64,000 nt of DNA from Gemmatimonadota bacterium (GTDB taxonomy: Bacteria; Gemmatimonadota; Gemmatimonadetes; Gemmatimonadales; Gemmatimonadaceae): contig JANYHJ010000003.1 in the NCBI GenBank assembly GCA_025359135.1, positions 1 to 64,000 on the forward strand, given 5' to 3'. Positions 40,226 to 48,652 of this stretch are shown piece by piece. Below the pieces are notes generated by a model. The model was not told where the DNA came from. It worked only from the letters and a program-made list of their open reading frames with translations, and ran no database searches. Numbering within the stretch: the stretch's first letter is position 1; each line of letters begins with the position of its first letter. The translations under genes were made by a program, and so were the position numbers.

Positions 40226-41902
40226 TTACCGCAGCCGCCGCGCGTCCACCAACTCCAACCGCGCACGCTGCCACGAGCGCGTGCGCGCGATCTCGTCCAG
40301 GGCGGCCCGTGCCGCACCGGGCAGTGGCGGCAGCGCGGGATCGTACTTGATGTCGCGTAGTGCCCGCTGCCCCTCGAGGGGGATGATGACGCCCGGATTC
40401 AGCCGGCCATCGGGGTCGGCGGCCGCCTTCACCTCCGCCCACGCCTCCACCACAGCGCTGCCCCAGTGCGCCCGGTTGAGCGGCGCGCGCAGGCGGCCGT
40501 CGCCGTGCTCGCCCGAGAGCGTCCCGCCCAGTCGTGCGGTGAGCGCAACGACGTCAGCCAGCAGCGCGTCGAGTCGCACGCGCCAGTCGCCCTCGCGCAG
40601 GTCCACGAGCGGGTTCACGTGCACGTGTGCGTCGCCGGCGTGTCCGAAGATGACGCCGCGAAAGTGGTGCTGGTCGAGCGCGGCGCGCACACCGCGCACG
40701 TACTCCACGAGCTGGTCGGGCGGCACGCATCCGTCCTCGATGACCTGCACCGAGGCGATCGCCGGATCGAGCGCAGCGAGCATCGGGCTCGCGGCGTGTC
40801 GCAACTCCCACAGCGCGTGCTCCGTGTCCTTGGTCAGGCCCAGCGTCACGTCGCGCGCGCCATCGGCGTGCAGCCGAGCCTCGAGCGCGGCGGCCGCGGC
40901 CGCGGCTTCCGCCGGCGTCGCATGTTCGAGTCCGATGAGCAGCACGGCCTCGGCGTCACCGGCCACGGGCAGTGCGCGTGTCCCCGTGCGCGCGAGGTCG
41001 AGCAAGGTGCGGTCGAGCAACTCGCATGTGGAGACACGCGCATCGCGCGCGGTGGCCGCGCCCGCGGCGGCGCCCTCGAGCGTGGTGAACGCCGCGAGCA
41101 CGGTGGCGGTCGCGGCGGGCCGTGGTTCGAGCGCGAGTTCGAGGGCGGTGAAGAGTGCGAGGGTTCCCTCGCTGCCGACCAGCAGGTCCACGAGTTCACC
41201 CGACACGTGCCAAGGTCCGAGCGCGTAACCGCTCGAGTCCTTGCGCACGTCGCGCGCACCTGACGCAGCGGCGGCAGCGCCACGCGCCGTCGCCCACGAC
41301 ACGAGCCGTTCGATGACCGGCAACTTTGGCAGCGGCGCACCGCGCCGGATCCAGCCGCGCGTACCATCGGCAAAGACGCACTCGATGCCGTTCACCCACG
41401 CACGCATCGCACCGCGCGAGAGCGTGTGCGGGCCGGCCGCGTTGGTGGCGGCCATGCCGCCCACGGTGGCGAAGGCGCGCGAACTCGGATCGATCGGAAA
41501 GCGCAGTCCCCGTTCCGCGGCCGCGCGTTCCACCGCCGCGCAGAGCGCGCCCGGTCCGACGACGATCGTGTGGGTCGCGGTCGCGCCCAGTCCGCGCGGC
41601 GGCGCACCCGCGAGTGGTTCGATGGTCCCGATCGCGTCGATGCGCGACAGGTCGACAATCACGCCGTCGCCGACGGCACCGCCCGCCATCGACGAGCCCG
41701 ATCCGCGCGGAATGAGCGGTTGACGCGTGGTGGCCGCCCACTGCACCAGCGTGGCCACCGCGTCCGCGTCGGCGGGCACCGCGACGGCGCGCGGCCATGC
41801 CTGCGCCACGCCGGCCGCCTCACTGTACGCGGCGCGCGCGAGTTCGTCGGAACGGAAGATGCCGCGGAAGTTGCGCGGCGCAGGCGTCGAGGGGCTGCGC
41901 AT
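40226..41902 (-). CDS. FAD-linked oxidase of the GlcD/D-lactate dehydrogenase family
   Basis: This 558-residue flavoprotein has an FAD_binding_4 domain (PRGSGSSMAGGAVGDGVIVD, VGGMAATNAAGPHTLSRGAM, LLVGSEGTLALFTALEL) and a FAD-oxidase C-terminal domain with FGHAGDAHVHVNPLVDL and GGTLSGEHGDGRLR. Members oxidise 2-hydroxy acids such as glycolate or D-lactate. There is no C-terminal iron-sulfur cluster region like that of the large Dld fusions. No glcE/glcF genes are adjacent, so it probably works alone. It starts 20 bp after the stop of the cupin gene in the reverse order and is likely in one operon. Confidence 0.88.
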   Translation of the reverse strand: MRSPSTPAPRNFRGIFRSDELARAAYSEAAGVAQAWPRAVAVPADADAVATLVQWAATTRQPLIPRGSGSSMAGGAVGDGVIVDLSRIDAIGTIEPLAGAPPRGLGATATHTIVVGPGALCAAVERAAAERGLRFPIDPSSRAFATVGGMAATNAAGPHTLSRGAMRAWVNGIECVFADGTRGWIRRGAPLPKLPVIERLVSWATARGAAAAASGARDVRKDSSGYALGPWHVSGELVDLLVGSEGTLALFTALELALEPRPAATATVLAAFTTLEGAAAGAATARDARVSTCELLDRTLLDLARTGTRALPVAGDAEAVLLIGLEHATPAEAAAAAAALEARLHADGARDVTLGLTKDTEHALWELRHAASPMLAALDPAIASVQVIEDGCVPPDQLVEYVRGVRAALDQHHFRGVIFGHAGDAHVHVNPLVDLREGDWRVRLDALLADVVALTARLGGTLSGEHGDGRLRAPLNRAHWGSAVVEAWAEVKAAADPDGRLNPGVIIPLEGQRALRDIKYDPALPPLPGAARAALDEIARTRSWQRARLELVDARRLR

Positions 41903-41922
41903 GCGACCTGAGCCGGCGCTCG

Positions 41923-42423
41923 TCAGCGACGTTCGGGTGGCTTGGTCGCGCGTCGCGGCGTGCTGTCGCGCGCAGCGGCGGGCCGCTCACCCGGATTGAC
42001 GATGGTCGTCGCGAAGGGACCGACGCCCGTCACCTGCTCGATCGTGTCCTCGTCGAACCACTCGTAGTGCGGCACGCCGGCCGGCAGCACGATGTACCCG
42101 CCCGCCTTGACGCGGATCACCTGGCTCGAGTCCACCACGGTGCCGAACCCGACGGTGAACTCACCCGAAATGATCGTCACGTAGCCGTCGATCGTGTGCG
42201 TGTGGGATGGCGCGCGGAAGCCCTTCGGAAACTTGACGCGCTCGATGAAGAGTCCCGGGTTCCGCTTGTCGCCGAGCAACTTCTGGCTCGCGCGCCCGGG
42301 TTGGCCTGGCGCCGGCACCCATGGGGCGATGCCGGTGTCGAGGGGCACCGGGTTCTGCGCCGCAACGGTCGCGGCGCTCCCCAGCGCGAGCAGCGCCCAG
42401 AGGGAGATCGTCAGGCGGATCAT
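41923..42423 (-). CDS. Exported single-domain cupin protein
   Basis: The 166-residue protein has a signal peptide MIRLTISLWALLALGSAATV with cleavage after VAAQ. A cupin core follows: PKGFRAPSHTHTIDGYVTII (His-x-His), GEFTVGFG and YIVLPAGVPHYEWFDED (His). These three His residues form the usual metal site, with Glu less clear. The tail is Arg/Pro rich. The substrate is unknown; periplasmic cupins of this type often have oxidase- or isomerase-like roles. Confidence 0.85.
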   Translation of the reverse strand: MIRLTISLWALLALGSAATVAAQNPVPLDTGIAPWVPAPGQPGRASQKLLGDKRNPGLFIERVKFPKGFRAPSHTHTIDGYVTIISGEFTVGFGTVVDSSQVIRVKAGGYIVLPAGVPHYEWFDEDTIEQVTGVGPFATTIVNPGERPAAARDSTPRRATKPPERR

Positions 42424-42460
42424 GCCGCAACCTACCGCGCGCAGCGCGGGGTGTGACGGG

Positions 42461-43561
42461 TCAGCCTGCGGCTACCGGCTGCACCACCGGCACACTCGCG
42501 CCCAGCGTGAACGGCGCCTGGCGCACCTTGCTCACGAGCCAGCGCAGTCCCGCGTTGCTCCAGATGAGCATCGGGCCGACGATGAGCAGCACCTTCACCT
42601 CGGCGCGCGAGATCTTCACCTGCCCGCCGCGCTTGAGCATTGCGCGGCTCGCCATCAGGTCGCGCAGCGTCGCGTGCGCGAAGAGCAGCGGCAGGATGCA
42701 GAAGACGCGGATGGCGAGCGCGCGCCGCGGAATCGTCAGCGTGTACTCGAGCGCTTCGTCGAGGTCGCGACTCGCCATCGTGATGAAGTCGGCGATGACC
42801 GCATGATTGGCCGCCTGCCGCTCCGGCGCCGGCGAGAGGATCTCCTCGTGGCTCGAGCCCAGTGCGCGCAACGCCTGTCCCGGGATGTAGATCGCGTTCT
42901 CGTGCTCGGCGTCCCAGGCGATGTCCTTGAGAATGTTGACCGTCTGCAGCGCTTCGCCGAACTCGCGACACTTGGCGCGCAGCGCCTCGTAGCGCGCGCG
43001 TCCGATCGTGAGCGGCCGGTGCTCGTGCCAGAGATCCGTGAGCATGTGGCCCACCGTGCCGGCCACGTAGTAGCAGTACTCCTTGTACTCCGCCACGGTC
43101 TCGATGCGGATGCCGCGCGGATAGAGCTGCACGAACTTCTTCATGCCCACGACCATCTCGGTCACCCAACGGCGCACGTGGGCCTGCGACGCGGCCGGGA
43201 GCGAACGAAAGAGGACGAAGACGCGGCTCGTGTTGCGCAGCAGCTCGATGTGGGCGGCCTCGCCCTGGATGTCCGCCGCCTCGGCGTCATAGGCATCGGC
43301 CACGCGCGGATCCTCGAAGCTCTCGAGCAGCCGGTCGAGCAGGTGCGCCTTGCGCGTCATGTCGGCGGCGGCGTCGTCTTCCACCGTGTCGGCGATCCGG
43401 CATAGCAGGTAGGCCGCGAGCACGGATCGACCGAGCGGTCCCGGCAGCCACTTGATCGAGATCGCGAAGGTGCGCGACACCCGGGGCAGGATGGCCGTCG
43501 AGAAGCGCCCGGCTTCCTTGAGCCGGTGGCGGTCCTCAGCATGGAACGACGCAGCGGTCAT
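42461..43561 (-). CDS. Squalene/phytoene synthase family protein
   Basis: This 366-residue prenyl-condensing enzyme has the first aspartate-rich motif in LLCRIADTVEDDAAAD (about 52-67), then YCYYVAGTVGHMLTDLW, and the second motif NILKDIAWDAEHENAIYIP (about 205-224). The family joins two C15 or C20 diphosphates head-to-head. Eukaryote-type squalene synthases share the YVAGTVG pattern, so a squalene synthase role (hopanoid or sterol-like precursor) is favoured over phytoene synthase. The hydrophobic C-terminus may touch the membrane. hemH is divergent across about 135 bp. Confidence 0.85.
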   Translation of the reverse strand: MTAASFHAEDRHRLKEAGRFSTAILPRVSRTFAISIKWLPGPLGRSVLAAYLLCRIADTVEDDAAADMTRKAHLLDRLLESFEDPRVADAYDAEAADIQGEAAHIELLRNTSRVFVLFRSLPAASQAHVRRWVTEMVVGMKKFVQLYPRGIRIETVAEYKEYCYYVAGTVGHMLTDLWHEHRPLTIGRARYEALRAKCREFGEALQTVNILKDIAWDAEHENAIYIPGQALRALGSSHEEILSPAPERQAANHAVIADFITMASRDLDEALEYTLTIPRRALAIRVFCILPLLFAHATLRDLMASRAMLKRGGQVKISRAEVKVLLIVGPMLIWSNAGLRWLVSKVRQAPFTLGASVPVVQPVAAG

Positions 43562-43696
43562 GCAGATTTAGTGAAAGCGGCGGTCCGGGAACGGCTGACG
43601 GAAGTCCCGCAACCTCCTAAACTTAGCCGTTTCCGGGAGTTGGCGGGAACCGCGCCAGACCCGCCTTCTCACCCGACGACGTTCCCGAATTCGCCC

Positions 43697-44815
43697 GTGG
43701 CTCCTGTCACGCCCGTCACGCCGCTCAAGACCGCCGCCGGTCGCGCCCCGACCGGCGTTGTTTTCCTCAACCTCGGCGGTCCGGAGACACTCGACCAGGT
43801 GGAGCCATTCCTGCTCGCGCTGTTCGATGATCGCGAGATCATCAAGCTGCCCGTGCAGTCGATCCTTGGTCCATTCATCGCCAGGCGACGCGCCCCGATG
43901 GTGCGCGAGAACTACCGCAAGATCGGCGGCGGCTCGCCGATCCTGCGGCACACGCGCTCGCAGGCCGCGGGCCTGATCGAGCGCCTCGACGCCCGCTTTC
44001 CCAACAACGCGCCGCACAAGTCGTACGTGGCCTTCCGCTACGTCACCCCTACCGCCGACGACGCGCTCAAGCAGATGGCGGCCGATGGCGTGCGCCGTGC
44101 GGTCGCGTTCTCGCAGTATCCGCAGTTCTCGTGCACGACCACGGGTTCGTCGCTCAACGAATTGTGGCGCGCCGAGAAGCGCCTCGGCCTCGAGGGGCAG
44201 TTCGACTGGTCGATCATCGATCGGTGGCCGACGCATCCGGGCTTCATCAGGGCCATGGCCAACACGGTGCGTGATGCCGTCCTCACGCTGCCGGAACACC
44301 AGCGCGAAACGGCAACCATCCTCTTCAGCGCACACTCGCTGCCCCTCTCGGTCATCGACAAGGGCGACCACTATCCGCAGGAGATGGGCGCGACGGTCGC
44401 GGCGGTGATCAGTGAGCTCAAGCTCAAGAACCCGTACCTGCTATCGTACCAGAGCGAAGTCGGGCCGGTGAAGTGGCTGGGGCCCAGCACCGAGCGCGTC
44501 ATCAAGGAGCTCCCGCAGCAGGGCGTGCGCGACTTGATCGTGGTGCCGATCGCGTTCACCAGCGACCACATCGAGACGCTCAGCGAACTCGACCTCGAGT
44601 ACGGTGACCTCGCGAAACAGGTGGGCTACCGCAACTACATTCGTGCCGCCGCGCTCAACGATCGTCCCGACTTCCTCGACGCGCTCGGCGAGATCGTCGC
44701 CGAACACCTGATCTCGGGCGACCGGTGCAGCGTGCGCTACGCCCTCAAGTGTCCCGGATGCACCAACGCCGGCTGTCGTACGATGCCGCAACCCGTGGGC
44801 GTCGTCGCGGGCTGA
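43697..44815 (+). CDS. hemH: Ferrochelatase with a probable [2Fe-2S] cluster
   Basis: HemH inserts iron into a porphyrin as a late haem-synthesis step. The protein, 372 residues from GTG 43697, has VVFLNLGGPETLDQVEPFLL, NYRKIGGGSPI, FSQYPQFSCTTTGSSLNELW, ILFSAHSLPLSVIDKGDHYP (active-site His) and SDHIETLSELD. The Cys in QFSCTTTGSS and three more in KCPGCTNAGC match the four [2Fe-2S] cysteines of animal and some bacterial ferrochelatases. A longer frame to 43526 overlaps the divergent synthase start and is rejected. Confidence 0.93.
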   Translation: MAPVTPVTPLKTAAGRAPTGVVFLNLGGPETLDQVEPFLLALFDDREIIKLPVQSILGPFIARRRAPMVRENYRKIGGGSPILRHTRSQAAGLIERLDARFPNNAPHKSYVAFRYVTPTADDALKQMAADGVRRAVAFSQYPQFSCTTTGSSLNELWRAEKRLGLEGQFDWSIIDRWPTHPGFIRAMANTVRDAVLTLPEHQRETATILFSAHSLPLSVIDKGDHYPQEMGATVAAVISELKLKNPYLLSYQSEVGPVKWLGPSTERVIKELPQQGVRDLIVVPIAFTSDHIETLSELDLEYGDLAKQVGYRNYIRAAALNDRPDFLDALGEIVAEHLISGDRCSVRYALKCPGCTNAGCRTMPQPVGVVAG

Positions 44816-44832
44816 GCCGGGCGCACCCGCCG

Positions 44833-44856
44833 GGTAACAGCGACGCGCGCGTTACC
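44833..44856. terminator. Hairpin between convergent hemH and the next gene
   Basis: GGTAAC (44833-44838) and GTTACC (44851-44856) are perfect 6-bp arms around a 12-base loop. The TAA stop of the minus-strand gene lies in the right arm. It is a possible bidirectional terminator, without a T-run. Confidence 0.4.
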
Positions 44857-45655
44857 GGGGCGGCGTGCCCGCCGCGAGCAGGTCCAGCAGCGACGGCGAC
44901 TTGCGCGTGTCGCCGTATTCGAGGCGATCGAGGTAGTGATCGAGCATCACCTGCGCGCGCGCGACGGGCTCGCGGAAGCTGCGCGCCACGAACACCGAAA
45001 TCACCGCGCTTGCCACGGCCGGCACGACCCAGAATGGCGGCAACACGTGCAGGACGCCGAGGATGGCGCTCGCCACGACGCCCGAAGAGAGCGCCCCCGC
45101 CGCACCGCCGACGCGCTGTGTGCGAAGTCCCACGAGGTTCGCGTCGAGGCGCACGAGCGTGCGTCCACCGTCGAGTGCCTGCACGGTGGCGGCCACTTCG
45201 CTCGCGCGACCGAGCGCGTAGCCACGTCCGCCGAGCTGGAAGGCGCGCTGCATGCTGCCGAAGAAATCCTGGCGCGGCTCCCAGACGAGCCGTGTGGGCG
45301 CGCGGCGCTGCACGGCGAGCGATTCCTCGCGATTGAACCAGCTGTCAAGCGTGGCCAAGACGTCGGCGGGTGCGCCAGGCACCGTGCGCGAGGCATTGAC
45401 CGTGGCGCCGCCGAGCAGGCGCGCCGACCAGCCCGTGTCCGCCGGCGCGAGCGAACGCGTGCGTTCCTCGGCCAACGCGAGTCGCATGTGATCGGAGGAA
45501 AGTCCGACTTCCGAACCCAGTGACATGAGTTCCGACTCGGTGAGCGAGTCGGGCGCGTCGGAGGAGCGCGCCTGCAGTTCGGCCGCGCGTGCCAGCACGC
45601 GCTCGAGCGCGCCGCGGTCGAGCGGTTGTCCTGGAGGAGTGGGAGTGTCAGCCAT
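44852..45655 (-). CDS. Hypothetical membrane protein
   Basis: The 267-residue protein has a helical N-terminal domain (LERVLARAAELQARSS to SSDHMRLALAEERTRS), a beta-rich central region (about 85-175, SRTVPGAPADVLATLDSW and VQALDGGRTLVRLDANL) resembling a lipid-binding START-like fold, and two hydrophobic segments near 185-230. No named family was recognised. It is the last gene of a long minus-strand run, 2 bp after the lipoprotein gene. Confidence 0.65.
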   Translation of the reverse strand: MADTPTPPGQPLDRGALERVLARAAELQARSSDAPDSLTESELMSLGSEVGLSSDHMRLALAEERTRSLAPADTGWSARLLGGATVNASRTVPGAPADVLATLDSWFNREESLAVQRRAPTRLVWEPRQDFFGSMQRAFQLGGRGYALGRASEVAATVQALDGGRTLVRLDANLVGLRTQRVGGAAGALSSGVVASAILGVLHVLPPFWVVPAVASAVISVFVARSFREPVARAQVMLDHYLDRLEYGDTRKSPSLLDLLAAGTPPR

Positions 45656-45657
45656 GG

Positions 45658-46746
45658 TCAGATGCCGCCCAGCAGGATCTCGACCTGCTTCTTCATGCCG
45701 TCGCGGATCGCATCGGGAATCGGGAAGGTCGCCTCGAAGAGTGTGTTGACGTCGCTCCCTGTCGTGTTGGCGCCGACCACGCGCAGGTAGAAGCGCTGGT
45801 ACGCCGCGACCTGGTCCGGCGCGGCCGCAGCGAGCAGCAGCGCACCACCGCGCACGGTGGCCATCGCCATGAGCTTTTCGGCCAGTCCGCTGCGCTTGTC
45901 GGCGGGCGAGGTCTGGTCGCCGACCTGGCCCTCGGCCACCGCGCCCATCGCTTCGTGCACGAACGCGAAGAGGGCCTCGTTGCCCTGCGCGGCGGTGGTG
46001 GGAAAGGTCACGGCCACGACCTGTTGGTTGCCCTCCCTCACCGTGCGCCCTTCACCCTCGAGTGGAAGCGAGAGCAGGAAGTCGCCCGTGGGTTGCTTGG
46101 TGCCCGAGAGGAACGCCTGCAGTTTCGGGCGCAGGGCGAGCCACGAGGCGTCGGCTGCCGCCAGCGCCGCGCCGCGATCGCGCTGCTGCGCGGTCCAGTA
46201 CTCGTGGTAGAACTTGAGCTGCTCGTCGTTCAGCGCATCGACAAACTGCCGGAACCACTCGCGATCGGGCTTGTTGGGAAAGAAGCCGTTGAAGAGGGTG
46301 AAGATGGCCTGTGCTTCGCGCGAGGTCGCCTTGCGCGGGTCGCCGTCCATCGTGACGGCGAGCTGCGCGGCGGTCATGAGCTCGTTGAGGGAGCCGAAGT
46401 AGAGCGCGGCGAACTGTGCGCCCTGATAGGCCGGGTTGGCCATGTAGCGACGCGAGAGCTCGGCGCGTCCCTCGTCGAGCTTGGTGAAGATCGAGCGCGA
46501 GTTCTTCGCGACCGTCATCGCGTCGCGGTATCCGCGTGCGAAGAGCGGCACCTTGGCGTGGTCTTCGGTGAGCATCGCGAAGCCGTGCAACCAGAGGTCC
46601 ACGTGTTCGCGGGTCTTGATCGGCCACGGGCGCACCGGCAGCTGCGCGGCGGCCATGGGGGCCGGAGGATTGGCGGGACGGGCCGGACCGCACGCGGCAA
46701 GGACCGCGAGGCAGGCGAGGGTGAAGCGGATGGCGAAGCGCGACAC
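45658..46746 (-). CDS. Hypothetical lipoprotein
   Basis: This protein of about 362 residues has a lipoprotein signal (FTLACLAVLAACGPA), then a helix-rich domain with REHVDLWLHGFAMLTEDHAK, ALYFGSLNELMTAAQLAVTM and AFVHEAMGAVAEGQVGDQTS. The last segment has a His-Glu pair but not a HExxH motif. No family is recognised. I start at GTG 46746 because it gives a compact lipoprotein signal; GTG 46773 or TTG 46806 are possible. Downstream it is spaced 2 bp from the membrane-protein gene. Confidence 0.65.
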   Translation of the reverse strand: MSRFAIRFTLACLAVLAACGPARPANPPAPMAAAQLPVRPWPIKTREHVDLWLHGFAMLTEDHAKVPLFARGYRDAMTVAKNSRSIFTKLDEGRAELSRRYMANPAYQGAQFAALYFGSLNELMTAAQLAVTMDGDPRKATSREAQAIFTLFNGFFPNKPDREWFRQFVDALNDEQLKFYHEYWTAQQRDRGAALAAADASWLALRPKLQAFLSGTKQPTGDFLLSLPLEGEGRTVREGNQQVVAVTFPTTAAQGNEALFAFVHEAMGAVAEGQVGDQTSPADKRSGLAEKLMAMATVRGGALLLAAAAPDQVAAYQRFYLRVVGANTTGSDVNTLFEATFPIPDAIRDGMKKQVEILLGGI

Positions 46747-46854
46747 GCGCGGAACGTTCGAGGTGAGGGACACGCAGGGGAGGTCGCTGGAGGCGGCCCC
46801 GTTCAACGGGCATCCCGTACACCAGCGGGGGACGGGCAGGTCCGACGCTGAACC

Positions 46855-47592
46855 TTACGGCCCGGACTGCGCTTTGGTGTCCGTGGCGGTCGTGCCGGTC
46901 GTCGTGCGTCCGGTCATGGTGCGGCCGCAGGTCACGCAGAATTTCCAGCCGAGCTCGAGTTCGGTGGAGCAGGCCGGGCACTGCGTCATCGTGAGGTCGT
47001 TTCCGCAGAACGGGCAGAAGACGATCTTGCGGCCGTCGGGGAGCGTGGCGGCGCAGTAGCGGCACTTGCCGCCCACGGCCTGCGCGGTGACGGAGCGGAT
47101 CGGGGCAACAGCCATGTCGGCCTCGGTGTCGGGAGTCGGGTCCACGTCAGCGAAGGCGGCGGTCACGGCCGACACGCGTCGCGGCGCGACGTCGGGTGCG
47201 GCCACGGCAACTGGCGCCTGCGCGGTGGAGCCCACGTCGAAATTATCGGCAGCGGCCAGTCCGGCGTCGGTGAGCGCCACGTGGTTGCGTGCGAACTCGC
47301 GGAAGAGCGCCGTGTCGGGATTCTTCGCGGCGAGTTCCTCGGTGAGCACCTGCTGCATGCGGTCGTCGCCGCGGAGGTAGCCGCGTTCGCCGCTCAGCAG
47401 CCGCGTGAGCGCGTGCTCGTAGTCCTCGTTGGTGTCGAAGCCGCCCTCGCGTCGGAGCAGGCGATAGGGAATCACGTCCTGCGCGAGTTCCAGCACTTCG
47501 CAGGGGCGCGAGAGGTCAGCTGCCTCGCGCGCGCGCAGGGCGCGCACGAGGCGGAGCAGCATCCGGTCGAGATCATCGGCGATCGGCGGCAC
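46855..47592 (-). CDS. Double zinc-ribbon protein
   Basis: The 245-residue protein starts from GTG. An N-terminal helical part (RMLLRLVRALRAREAADLSR) and a low-complexity linker precede a C-terminal pair of zinc ribbons: KCRYCAATLPDGRKIVFCPF with CGNDL, then QCPACSTELELGWKFCVTCG. Such ribbons bind structural zinc and mediate protein or nucleic-acid contacts. The gene is 2 bp downstream of the small membrane-protein gene. Function unknown. Confidence 0.75.
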   Translation of the reverse strand: MPPIADDLDRMLLRLVRALRAREAADLSRPCEVLELAQDVIPYRLLRREGGFDTNEDYEHALTRLLSGERGYLRGDDRMQQVLTEELAAKNPDTALFREFARNHVALTDAGLAAADNFDVGSTAQAPVAVAAPDVAPRRVSAVTAAFADVDPTPDTEADMAVAPIRSVTAQAVGGKCRYCAATLPDGRKIVFCPFCGNDLTMTQCPACSTELELGWKFCVTCGRTMTGRTTTGTTATDTKAQSGP

Positions 47593-47594
47593 GA

Positions 47595-47786
47595 TCAGTG
47601 CTTGGTCGCGGGATCAGCGGTGGCATTGGCCAGCGAATCGGCGTCGTTCTTGAGCTTGTCGCGCGTGGTGCCACCGGCGCGCTCGACGAGGCGCTGGACG
47701 ATGTGCTTCTGGTTCGACTTGGCGTCGTTCCACCCGATGAAGTAGCCGGCGCCAAGTCCGATGATGAGGGCGAAGATGAAGCGCAT
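47595..47786 (-). CDS. 63-residue single-span membrane protein
   Basis: MRFIFALIIGLGAGYFIGW is one membrane span with a glycine zipper, followed by a charged helical tail KHIVQRLVERAGGTTRDKLK. It resembles YtxH-like small anchor proteins. It sits between rnhA-like and zinc-ribbon genes on the same strand. Confidence 0.65.
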   Translation of the reverse strand: MRFIFALIIGLGAGYFIGWNDAKSNQKHIVQRLVERAGGTTRDKLKNDADSLANATADPATKH

Positions 47787-47822
47787 GCGAGAACCTCCCC
47801 GGTAGAGCGTGCGGGTGCCCGA

Positions 47823-48440
47823 TCAGGGACGGCCCGGCGGCGGCGCAGGTAACGGCTTGGCGGCGCGAAAATCACGCGGAAACAGCTCCGGCGCCGACAC
47901 TTTGGCGCCAGTGCGCGCGGCGATCCAGTCGTCGAAGCCGCTCGCCACCCAGCCCTCACTCGCGATCTGCTCCTTGGCCGCACGCACCGCGAGGTCGTTC
48001 ACGTACTCGTTCTGCGCATGTCCATCGTGGCCCCGCACCCAGCGCCAGTCCACGGCACTGCCGTTGACCGCGCGGATCGCCTGCCACCAGAGCTCGAGAT
48101 TCTCGATCGGGCCCGCGGTGCGCGACCAGCCCCGGCGCGCCCAGCCATGCAGCCACTCGCGCATGCCGTCGATCAGGTAGCGCGAGTCGCTCGTGAAGGT
48201 GACGCGGAACCGGCTCCCCTTGGTGTGGAGCGCGTCGAAGCTCGCGATCACGGACATGAGCGCCATGCGGTTGTTGGTTGTGCCCGGCGCGCTGACCCAG
48301 ACGTCGCGCCGCACGAGCGCGCCATCCTCGCGCGAAAACTCGAGCATCGCGCCTGCGCCGCCAGGGTTGTCGCCGTCACGTCCGTTGCCCAGGCAGGACT
48401 CGTCGGCGTAGATGGCCACGTGGGCCGGCGCGTCGCTCAC
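47823..48440 (-). CDS. RNase HI-family protein with altered active-site residues
   Basis: This 205-residue protein has the RNase H fold: IYADESCLGN (D13, equivalent of E. coli D10), TTNNRMALM (A60 where E. coli has E48), FTSDSRYLIDG (D85, equivalent of D70) and WRWVRGHDGHAQNEYVNDLA (N148 at the D134 position, with an Asp next to it). Two of the four metal-binding residues therefore differ; E14 next to D13 and D149 may compensate, as in a DES-type subfamily I believe exists. RNase HI degrades RNA in RNA-DNA hybrids. A C-terminal extension of about 50 residues is unexplained. GTG start overlaps the upstream stop. Confidence 0.85.
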   Translation of the reverse strand: MSDAPAHVAIYADESCLGNGRDGDNPGGAGAMLEFSREDGALVRRDVWVSAPGTTNNRMALMSVIASFDALHTKGSRFRVTFTSDSRYLIDGMREWLHGWARRGWSRTAGPIENLELWWQAIRAVNGSAVDWRWVRGHDGHAQNEYVNDLAVRAAKEQIASEGWVASGFDDWIAARTGAKVSAPELFPRDFRAAKPLPAPPPGRP

Positions 48441-48652
48441 GTCACCACGTCCCAGCGGTCGAGTTCGTCGATCCAGAAACGGATCGCGTCGCCAGTGGTC
48501 GGGTGCGTCGCGTCGAGCGCCTCGCGTCCGGCCACGAGACGGATCGCCGCCGGCACGACCAGGTACTCGGTGCCGCGCCGGCGGATCGAGACGCGACGTC
48601 CGCGATCGATTGCGCTCTCGAGCCGGTCGTAGTCACCTGTCGAGAAGGTCAC
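48437..48652 (-). CDS. 71-residue hypothetical protein
   Basis: The small protein begins VTFSTGDYDRLESAIDRGRR and continues EYLVVPAAIRLVAGREALDA, a mix of helix and strand with no named family. It starts from GTG, overlapping the M20 gene stop (GTGA), and its stop overlaps the RNase H start (GTGA), so the three genes are translated in sequence. This tight packing is the best evidence that it is real. Confidence 0.7.
   Translation of the reverse strand: MTFSTGDYDRLESAIDRGRRVSIRRRGTEYLVVPAAIRLVAGREALDATHPTTGDAIRFWIDELDRWDVVT

Noticed and set aside
40182-40442. 87-residue N-terminal extension of ThyX
   Set aside because: The extension is Arg/Ala/Gly-rich, overlaps the end of the flavin-oxidase gene and is not seen in the family; GTG 40181 is a better start.
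43526-43696. N-terminal extension of ferrochelatase to 43526
   Set aside because: It would overlap the divergent synthase start and its residues do not resemble HemH.
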